Part shown: in pieces, positions 46,886 to 53,039 of the stretch
Numbering within the stretch: position 1 is the first letter of the stretch
Layout: the number at the start of each line of letters is the position of its first letter
Source: Actinomycetes bacterium
Lineage (GTDB): Bacteria > Actinomycetota > Acidimicrobiia > Acidimicrobiales > JAMCPL01
DNA: 64,000 nt
Direction: 5' to 3'
NCBI GenBank assembly: GCA_021841005.1
Contig: JAKBVZ010000008.1
Span: forward strand, 19,668 to 83,667
The notes under the pieces: model-generated
Told to the model about the DNA's origin: nothing
Seen by the model: only the letters and a program-made list of their open reading frames with translations
The model's database searches: none
Translations under genes and position numbers: made by a program

Positions 46886-48697
46886 TCAGTGGCCCAATCC
46901 GAGTTGGATGGTCCTTACCAGCAGCATTATTACTGCCAGTACGATATATGCGCGCAGCGTATACATGCCTATTTTCCGGATGGGCGACCAGGCCGGCTTC
47001 TCCAGCAGTGCAAGTGACGGCATGCTCCAGCTCTCCCTTTCTTCCCTCATGGCGCGCCGGGAGGATGTACCTGCGCCTTCCCCTCCTCCCTTGCTTTCGC
47101 CGTAATCTTGGCTTGCGCTTTCGCCTGCACCGTCACTATGCCGGTCACCATCCGCATCACGTATGCGGGCGATTTGGTCCTTCCTCCCCGCGTGCCCTTG
47201 TACTGCCAGCCATACTCCCAGGACTACGGATGCAGCCACCATCAGCACCGTAGTTGCCTCGAATACTGAAATCGCGCTCAGGCCGGGAAAGACCACCGTC
47301 ACCGTGAGCACGATGGACAGGTCCACCAGAATGCCGACGATGATCCCGGCCGCAATATTCAGCCAGGTGGGATTCACCCACGGTCCCAGTACCGCCCGGT
47401 CGTTGCAGAGTATCAGCAGGAACACGATGGCGCTGGGCAGGAGCATGCCCGCCAGTACCTGTACGGACATTGTCATCAGTCCCAGGGGCGCGCCAGGGAT
47501 GAGCACTATGCCGGCGGCAAGCGCCACCAGCAGCGCATACGACCCGTAGAAGCCCTTGGCATCCTTCCAGGAGCGGTGCAGGGAGTGCCTGAATCCGAAC
47601 ATATCCGCAGTTGCATAGGATGTCGACAGAGTTACTGCGGCGGCGCCTATGATGGATGCGTCCAGCAGGACTATGGCGAACATCACGCCTGCGGCGTGCC
47701 CCAAGACGGTCCCCAGGGCCTTCTCCACTCCCAGGGCACTGGCGAAGTGTCCATGGAATGATGTATGCAGGAAGGCAAACGCTGTTACAACCATTATTGC
47801 TGCGGCTGCGACGTTGGTCAGTGCCGAGCCGATGAAAGTGTCCGCCCGCTCGTAGTTGACCCAGCGAGGGGTGATGCGCTTGTCCACCACATTGGACTGC
47901 TGGAAGAAGAGCTGCCACGGAGCTATCGTCGTTCCGATTATGGCGATGACAAACATCACCAGCGTGTTGTTTACTCCCCCTGGCATGGCAGGGATGAGAG
48001 TGCCGTGCAGGATCGGACCCGGTGCGGGATGGGCCATCAGCGCAAGAGGATATATGAGCAGGCTGGCAAATATGAGGATGTACATAGCGCTTTCCCAGCG
48101 CCTGAAACTTCCAGATATCGTGACACCTACGAGCGTAACTGCTGCCAGGGGAACCGATATGTAGGGGCTGACTCCAAGGTAGCTGAGCGCCATGGATACT
48201 CCTATGAATTCCGTGACGATGGTGAGGAAGTTGAGTATGAGCAGGTCTATAATGGAAAATATGGCCCACGCCTTCCCGAAACGTTCCTTGATGAGACGCC
48301 CGTGCCCCACACCGGTCACCGCTCCGAGGCGAACGACCATCTCCTGCGATATCATCAGCACCGGTACCAGGATGAGCAGTACCCACAGGAGACCAGTACC
48401 GTAGTTCTGGCCAGCCTGGGCGTAGGTGGCTACTCCACCGGCATCGTTGTCACCGACCATGACGATCAGTCCTGGACCCATGATTGCAAGCAGGGCCAGC
48501 ACCTTTCGGGTCCAGGAGCGCCTCAAGGGCTGTTCGTGCATGCGTATGGTGCCCAGTGCGCCGCGGATGTCCCCGATATGGGCTTCGTCGAGCACGAAAC
48601 GTTCGGGTTGTTCCTGACTGCTGCCAGACAAAGGGCTGGTCACGCTAGTATCGTGCAGGTTGTCAAGGGTGGATTCTGTATCCGCGGTGGGGGTCAT
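46886..48697 (-). CDS. NRAMP family divalent metal transporter, resembling the Mg-type (NRMT) branch
   Basis: 603 residues from ATG 48697, about eleven helices. The first helix motif, DPGN in Mn/Fe NRAMPs, reads DAGG (in GDNDAGGVATYAQAG). The sixth-helix motif, usually Met-Pro-His, reads IAPWQ, so the metal-coordinating Met is Ala. As I recall, these two changes mark NRAMP-related magnesium transporters. The C-terminus has a charged Gly/Ser insert before a last helix. ATG 48697 is chosen because AAGGAG abuts ATG 48775 with no spacing; the frame from 48775 runs through a duplicated segment. The next gene upstream is a soluble MgtE-N/CBS protein, consistent with magnesium. Confidence 0.88.
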   Translation of the reverse strand: MTPTADTESTLDNLHDTSVTSPLSGSSQEQPERFVLDEAHIGDIRGALGTIRMHEQPLRRSWTRKVLALLAIMGPGLIVMVGDNDAGGVATYAQAGQNYGTGLLWVLLILVPVLMISQEMVVRLGAVTGVGHGRLIKERFGKAWAIFSIIDLLILNFLTIVTEFIGVSMALSYLGVSPYISVPLAAVTLVGVTISGSFRRWESAMYILIFASLLIYPLALMAHPAPGPILHGTLIPAMPGGVNNTLVMFVIAIIGTTIAPWQLFFQQSNVVDKRITPRWVNYERADTFIGSALTNVAAAAIMVVTAFAFLHTSFHGHFASALGVEKALGTVLGHAAGVMFAIVLLDASIIGAAAVTLSTSYATADMFGFRHSLHRSWKDAKGFYGSYALLVALAAGIVLIPGAPLGLMTMSVQVLAGMLLPSAIVFLLILCNDRAVLGPWVNPTWLNIAAGIIVGILVDLSIVLTVTVVFPGLSAISVFEATTVLMVAASVVLGVWLAVQGHAGRKDQIARIRDADGDRHSDGAGESASQDYGESKGGGEGAGTSSRRAMREERESWSMPSLALLEKPAWSPIRKIGMYTLRAYIVLAVIMLLVRTIQLGLGH

Positions 48698-48772
48698 GGG
48701 GATCCAGTCCAGCGCACGGGCTGCAGCATAGTGGCTGCAGCAGACTCTCTGTTTGTAGTGGGGGTCATGGGG
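48687..48772. repeat. Hairpin element copy 2 flanked by a 15 bp direct repeat (NRAMP start)
   Basis: GTGGGGGTCATGGGG occurs at 48687-48701 and 48758-48772, 71 bp apart; on the minus strand each copy carries an ATG. The middle holds GCTGCAGC-ATAGTG-GCTGCAGC (48720-48741), the reverse orientation of the hemL copy. Its 37 bp core is 48710-48746. The similarity to copy 3 also covers the flanking repeat. Confidence 0.9.
48694..48768 (-). CDS. 24-residue upstream ORF overlapping the NRAMP start
   Basis: Starts at the ATG seven bases after AAGGAG (48774-48779), the best ribosome binding site in this leader. It reads MTPTTNRES and continues through the hairpin to end in TGA overlapping the NRAMP ATG (ATGA). 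The NRAMP protein itself begins MTPTADTES, so the small ORF carries a copy of its N-terminus. Same architecture and same length as at hemL. Coupled translation is inferred. Confidence 0.6.
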   Translation of the reverse strand: MTPTTNRESAAATMLQPVRWTGSP

Positions 48773-48794
48773 CATCTCCTTATCTGGATATTTA

Positions 48795-48832
48795 CGGGGA
48801 CGGTGTTGCGAGGTCTTCCTCGCTCGCCCCCG
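48795..48832 (-). promoter_or_regulatory. Two-tier hairpin in the NRAMP leader
   Basis: CGGGGAC pairs with GCCCCCG (one G-T pair) around an inner GCGAGG-TCTT-CCTCGC stem-loop. It ends about 16 bases before the ribosome binding site and follows the leader ORF, a place suited to attenuation. No T-run follows, so a terminator is not supported. Confidence 0.45.
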
Positions 48833-48867
48833 ATGCCAGATGGGCAGATGAACCTTGATGGGTGTTC

Positions 48868-48933
48868 TCAGTCCATGTAACAGAGGCCGGGGGCGCGCAT
48901 GTATGAGGTGGTACTTCGAGGTTTACTTCGCAT
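48868..48933 (-). CDS. Possible 21-residue leader peptide upstream of the NRAMP gene
   Basis: ATG 48933 is preceded nine bases away by the strong site AAGGAGGT. The ORF reads MRSKPRSTTSYMRAPGLCYM plus a final Asp and stops at TGA 48868. Arg, Ser, Thr and Tyr dominate. It lies between the putative promoter and the two-tier hairpin, the arrangement of metal-responsive leader peptides, but no homologue is known to me. Confidence 0.4.
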   Translation of the reverse strand: MRSKPRSTTSYMRAPGLCYMD

Positions 48934-48973
48934 CTTTTCCCTACCTCCTTTCATGGTGCTACCCGCCGGAATG

Positions 48974-49000
48974 ATTATATCTTATACAATTCCATTCCAA
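48974..49000 (-). promoter_or_regulatory. Possible promoter of the NRAMP gene
   Basis: On the minus strand TATAAT (48974-48979) is preceded by TTGGAA (48995-49000) with a 15-base spacer, shorter than ideal. An AT-rich stretch (TTGTATAAGATATAAT) surrounds it. The leader would be about 200 bases to the first ATG. The rest of the gap up to 49191 contains only short inverted repeats. Confidence 0.4.
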
Positions 49001-49191
49001 GCTATGCTGGCCGGATAAGCTCAATCGCATTGACTGCAGGCAGTTTACATCATTGGTGCATTCTGCTGCAAGTCATCCCAGCGTGTTTTCTGGTGATGGT
49101 GGACCGTCCAATACCGTCATAGCGGCATCCACCCGTCCATAAGGCCCATAAGGTCCATGCTGTCACGCCCGGCTAGGCGGGACTTCATGGA

Positions 49192-50466
49192 TCAGGACAG
49201 CTCGGCTCGCTTCTTCCAGTTCTCGGGGACCAGTTCCTCCAGAAGATCGTCCACTGTCACCTGACCGACCAGTATGCCATGGTCATCCACTACAGGTAAG
49301 GCTGTCAGGTTGTAGTCTGCCATGGCGGTGGCTATGTCCGGCAAGTCGGAGCTGGTCGTCACATGTGCCGGGTCCGGATGGGCAACGGAAGAGACCGTAT
49401 GGGAGGGATCGGTTCTCAGGAGTTCTACGATATTGACTGACCCTGCCAGCTCGCCTATGCTGGATACGACATACAGTATACAAGCCACTTCGTAGGGTTC
49501 TTCCCCGCTACGTACCCGCTCGATTGCGTCTGCAACCGTCTGGTTGCCGTCAATAGATATCGCTGCAGGATTCATAAGGCCACCGGCTGTCTCGGGGTTG
49601 TAACCGAGCAGGCTTCGTACCTTGAGTTGCGGTACTGGCGACATGAGCCGCAGGATGGGCTGGCGCCTCTCCTGGTCTATCTCGCTTAGAAGGTCGGCTG
49701 CATCGTCTGGGGCCATCGTTGACAGCAGGGAAGCAACCTCAGTATCCGATCTCCGGGCGACCAGTTCCAGCTGATGCTCGTCGTCGAGCTCTTCGAATAC
49801 GTCCGCCTCGAGCTCCTTATCCTCTCCCACTGCCGCTATAATTTCCTCGCCTTCTGCCGGTGAGGCTGATTCGACCAAGTCGGCCAGTTCGCTGGGATGT
49901 ACCTTGGCGAGCTTCCTGTACGACACGCGTAACCGGGAGGTCGGTACGTGGGCTACAAACGGCTCCAAGTGGGCCCAGTCGATGAACGTAGCGTGTTCTT
50001 CGCCCTGCTTGGTGTTTCTGTGGAAGGGTCTTCGCCGTTTGCGAACCTCTATGCCCGCGACTTTCCAGGAGTCGCCCGATCTGGCAAGATCGATCTCGGA
50101 AGCTTTTACCAGGCGGGGCTTGGAGTGCTCGCCCAAGTGGATCAATTTGCGCCCGAGTATATCCCTCTTCAGCAAGACTTCCCCTGCTCGCCGCTTGAAG
50201 GGATCGAAACTTTTTATGTCCCTGCCATCGCGGATGCCAAGATTGCCGGCTTCCATACCTGTCACCATCTTTACCGGTATGAACACCTGCCTGCTGCCGG
50301 AAAGGGCCAGAAGGCCGGTGATGGGAGGGTAGCCCTCAACCGCAAGGCGAGCGACGAGATCCACCACCTTGGCGGCGTGGTTGTCGCGGGAGTCATGGAT
50401 AGGAACTCCTATCAGGTCTGATAGGTATACCAAGCTTTGCCCCAGGCTAATTGAATCAGTTGACAT
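49192..50466 (-). CDS. Soluble PRC-barrel / MgtE N-terminal / CBS-domain protein
   Basis: 424 residues without membrane helices. Residues about 10-160 contain two PRC-barrel-like units (GVPIHDSRDNHAAKVVDL, and LIHLGEHSKPRLVKASEIDLA). Residues about 185-290 are an MgtE N-terminal superhelical domain (LAKVHPSELADLVESASP, MAPDDAADLLSEI). A CBS pair follows to the end (VDDHGILVGQVTVDDLLEEL). In MgtE the last two parts sense cytoplasmic Mg2+; here they are detached from any channel. AAGGAG lies before the ATG. A weak promoter, TTGCAT-N18-TATATC, may lie just upstream. Probably regulates or couples to the NRAMP-type transporter downstream. Confidence 0.85.
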   Translation of the reverse strand: MSTDSISLGQSLVYLSDLIGVPIHDSRDNHAAKVVDLVARLAVEGYPPITGLLALSGSRQVFIPVKMVTGMEAGNLGIRDGRDIKSFDPFKRRAGEVLLKRDILGRKLIHLGEHSKPRLVKASEIDLARSGDSWKVAGIEVRKRRRPFHRNTKQGEEHATFIDWAHLEPFVAHVPTSRLRVSYRKLAKVHPSELADLVESASPAEGEEIIAAVGEDKELEADVFEELDDEHQLELVARRSDTEVASLLSTMAPDDAADLLSEIDQERRQPILRLMSPVPQLKVRSLLGYNPETAGGLMNPAAISIDGNQTVADAIERVRSGEEPYEVACILYVVSSIGELAGSVNIVELLRTDPSHTVSSVAHPDPAHVTTSSDLPDIATAMADYNLTALPVVDDHGILVGQVTVDDLLEELVPENWKKRAELS

Positions 50467-50584
50467 TGAACTCCTTCTATGATATACTATTTCTAGTTGC
50501 TGTAATGCAATTTTGGAGGATTATCATAGGTCGGTAGCCAGCGATATGGTGACATTGGATGGGTCCGCAGGATAGTGATGCAAG

Positions 50585-50959
50585 ATGAGTGCAGTGGTGG
50601 GCGTCTCTCAGGGGACGGTCAATATGATGGATTCAAACTTGTTGGCCGATCTGGGTGTGCCTGCGTCCGGCAACCAGGCAGGCAATCAGGTGACCCAAGT
50701 GGGGGTCGGGTCGCCAATCCAGCGCACGGGCCGCAGCATAGTGGCTGCGGCAGACTCTCCGTCTCAAGTGGGGGTCGGGTGGCCGTCACCTTACCTTCCG
50801 GTACCCTTCTGGATGCTGGTTACTGACGGAGTTGGATGGGCATGGGCGGCGAGTGGAGCGGAGTCCCAGACAGGGTCATCCAGGAGCGCCATCGCCAATT
50901 CACTGGACCTCCAGCTGACCAGCAAGCCACCTGCATCCTTGCTTAGCACCTATCTGTAG
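50585..50959 (+). CDS. Hypothetical protein containing hairpin element copy 3
   Basis: 124-residue frame, Gly/Ser/Val-rich, not recognised. The 69 bp duplication is in frame: QVGVGSP is followed 23 residues later by QVGVGWPSP. No good ribosome binding site is seen, and the frame may be fortuitous. Divergent from the MgtE-N/CBS gene. Confidence 0.3.
   Translation: MSAVVGVSQGTVNMMDSNLLADLGVPASGNQAGNQVTQVGVGSPIQRTGRSIVAAADSPSQVGVGWPSPYLPVPFWMLVTDGVGWAWAASGAESQTGSSRSAIANSLDLQLTSKPPASLLSTYL
50696..50780. repeat. Hairpin element copy 3 flanked by a 16 bp direct repeat
   Basis: CAAGTGGGGGTCGGGT stands at 50696-50711 and 50765-50780, 69 bp apart. Between them is GCCGCAGC-ATAGTG-GCTGCGGC (50730-50751). 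The core 50720-50756 differs from copy 2 at two positions only, which are the two halves of one base pair. The flanking repeat resembles that of copy 2 (GTGGGGGTC), 2 kb away in the same orientation. Confidence 0.9.
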
Positions 50960-50980
50960 GGAGGACTCGCTAGTTGCCAG

Positions 50981-51568
50981 TTACCCGGCGCGGTTCCATC
51001 CTGTTCCGGGTATATATTTGCGTACCACTCGCGCCGGTGCGCCTACCACTACACATCTGTCCGGGATGTTGCCTGTGACTACTGATCCTGCACCTACCAC
51101 TACGTTTTGACCGATGCTGGTTCCAGGCAGGATGATTGCACCAGTACCTATCCAGGTTCCTGAGCCTATGGTTACGCCTTTGTTGACCGGCCACTGGATG
51201 CCTATGGGCAGCTCTGGATCTTCGTATCCATGGTTCTGATCAGTGATATAGACGTACGGACCGGTCTGTACGTCGTTCCCTATTTCAAGACCTGTATGCG
51301 CTACGATGTAGCTTCCCTGGCCTATGACGCACCGGTCTCCTATTCGCAGGATGGCGTCGTTGCCGGCAATAGGCTGTTTGGGAACCATGCCGACGGACAT
51401 GGATACCCTGGGTCCCACCATGACCTTCTTTCCTATGGAGATCCATTCTTCGTTGAAGATGGTTCCTGGCGGGAACGAGAGCATGCTGCCTTCGCCGAAA
51501 CTTGCAAATCGTTTAGCCCTCGGGTGACCATGTTCCACCATGCCAGCCAGGCAAACCTTCTCCCACAT
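50981..51568 (-). CDS. Hexapeptide-repeat (left-handed beta-helix) acyltransferase
   Basis: About 196 residues from the ATG at 51568. Hexapeptide turns are visible in ISIGKKVMVGPRVSMSVG, then IGDRCVIGQGSYIVAHTGLE, and VTIGSGTWIGTGAIILPGTS. DQNHGYEDPELPIG with its His is the acceptor-site loop of sugar O-acetyltransferases, and VVGAPARVVRKY is the usual end. The open frame reaches 51871, but that would overlap the start of the divergent DUF3048 gene and the extra 100 residues look non-coding. ATG 51541 is another option. The roughly 300 bp up to the DUF3048 gene then hold nothing recognised. Acceptor unknown, probably cell-surface sugar. Confidence 0.75.
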   Translation of the reverse strand: MWEKVCLAGMVEHGHPRAKRFASFGEGSMLSFPPGTIFNEEWISIGKKVMVGPRVSMSVGMVPKQPIAGNDAILRIGDRCVIGQGSYIVAHTGLEIGNDVQTGPYVYITDQNHGYEDPELPIGIQWPVNKGVTIGSGTWIGTGAIILPGTSIGQNVVVGAGSVVTGNIPDRCVVVGAPARVVRKYIPGTGWNRAG

Positions 51569-51864
51569 CGAGCCGATTACTGACGAGACGGCATGTCTGG
51601 CCATTGTACGATACCTACCTACCGCCGGCACTCCTGCTATTGACATTGCATCCAGGATACAGGATACCGTCAGTGCAAGCACAATCTCACGGGGACGCAT
51701 AATCCTACCGGAACGCACGATCCGGAGATTACCGGTGCCTACAGTGCTGTATGCCATGCGAGCATGGACCAGAACATTGGCTGGTGGAACAATCCAGGAA
51801 TCACGGCAACACTCAGCAGCCACCATGACACTCATTGGTCCGCGGATGAGTGTATCCTGTTCGC

Positions 51865-52944
51865 ATGGCAAAACACTCGAAAGGCAATGCCCACCGCCTT
51901 CGCCAAGCTGTCCTGACGGTAGGTGTGGTGCTGTTGCTTGCTGTAATCCTTCTGGTGGGTGCGGAATACATACACATCCAGTCTACTGGTGATGGCCATG
52001 TACCGAAGTCTTCTAATACGAAAAGCACTCAGGTTGCTTCTCGAGGCGGCGCCAAGTGCCCCCTTTCCGGGGAGCCGGCGCCCGGCGGCAAGGTGCCGGA
52101 CCGACCTGCGCTGGCGGTGATGGTGGACAACTATCCTAGCGCCAGGCCTCAGCGGGGAATCCAGAATGCAGATATAGTGTTCGAGCAGCCGGTCGAGGCG
52201 TTCATTACGAGATGGGTGGTGGTATTCCAGTGCCATGAATCGAATCTTGTAGGAGATATACGCTCAGCCCGCTACATGGACTTGGGCATCCTGAGCCAGC
52301 TGTCGAAGCCTCTCTATGCACATGCGGGGGCGATCATTCCCACTGACAATGCGCTGGCGGCATCGAGCAACCTGATTGACGAGAATGTCTTCAGCAATCC
52401 GCAGGTCATCCAGCACCTTCCTGGACGCTATGCACCCTACGACACCTTTGCGTCAACGAGCGCGCTATGGGGGCTGCATCCGGGTGACAGGACGCCCCCT
52501 AGGCCACTCTTCACTTATTCGGTTGCGCCACCTCACGGAACGCCCGCGACGCAGGCGCATATACCGATATCGAGTTATGCCGATATTCGCTGGCAGTACG
52601 ATCCTAGTACGAAGCAGTACCTGCTGTCCTATTCAGGTACACCTGCCATGCTGGCCGATGGCAGGCAGATCTCCGCTGCAAATGTCGTGGTGCAGTTTGT
52701 CCATGTCTACAACGGTCCTTACGTGGAAGACGCAGAGGGAGCTTACGGCGTGCGGGCTAATTTCATTGGCAGCGGACCGCTGATCGTCTTCAGGAATGGT
52801 ATACAGGTGAAGGGAACCTGGAGTCGAACTTCGCAGACGTCTCCAACCAGGCTACTGGCATCGGATGGAAGCACGATCAATCTCCAGCCCGGCCTTACAT
52901 GGGTGGAGATCACTCCTTCGACCGTGCAGGTTTCGAGCAGCTAG
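51865..52944 (+). CDS. DUF3048 (YerB-like) domain protein
   Basis: About 359 residues. A basic N-terminus and one transmembrane segment (VLTVGVVLLLAVILLVGAEY) place the rest outside the cell. The DUF3048 domain starts RPALAVMVDNYPSARPQRGI and contains GDIRSARYMDLGILSQL; the C-terminal domain has YADIRWQYDPSTKQYLLSYSG and ends GLTWVEITPS. Function of the family is unknown; it is widespread in Gram-positive bacteria. ATG 51865 is preferred, GTG 51850 is also open. Its stop TAG lies in the left arm of a long inverted repeat. Confidence 0.87.
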   Translation: MAKHSKGNAHRLRQAVLTVGVVLLLAVILLVGAEYIHIQSTGDGHVPKSSNTKSTQVASRGGAKCPLSGEPAPGGKVPDRPALAVMVDNYPSARPQRGIQNADIVFEQPVEAFITRWVVVFQCHESNLVGDIRSARYMDLGILSQLSKPLYAHAGAIIPTDNALAASSNLIDENVFSNPQVIQHLPGRYAPYDTFASTSALWGLHPGDRTPPRPLFTYSVAPPHGTPATQAHIPISSYADIRWQYDPSTKQYLLSYSGTPAMLADGRQISAANVVVQFVHVYNGPYVEDAEGAYGVRANFIGSGPLIVFRNGIQVKGTWSRTSQTSPTRLLASDGSTINLQPGLTWVEITPSTVQVSSS

Positions 52945-53039
52945 TGGTCTGTCCCGCGAATAACCATGGGTTCCTGCCAGCCAGATGACGTTCCTGGCTT
53001 GCCGGATTACGTCACCATAGTTATAGGACAGACTACTAG
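52941..53039. repeat. 99 bp imperfect palindrome between convergent genes
   Basis: CTAGTGGTCTGTCC (52941-52954) and GGACAGACTACTAG (53026-53039) pair with one mismatch; inside, TAACCATGG pairs with CCATAGTTA, and TGACGT with ACGTCA. The outer arms contain the stop codons of both convergent genes. It could be a bidirectional terminator or a degenerate miniature transposable element. Confidence 0.75.

Noticed and set aside
48775..48775. ATG 48775 as start of the NRAMP gene
   Set aside because: AAGGAG abuts it with no spacer, and the added 26 residues are the translated duplication and hairpin.
47157..48880. Long frames on both strands over the NRAMP gene (409 and 371 residues)
   Set aside because: Out-of-frame shadows; the NRAMP frame alone has membrane helices and family motifs.
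48780..49010. Known manganese (yybP-ykoY) or magnesium (M-box) riboswitch
   Set aside because: The conserved core sequences of either class could not be found by eye.
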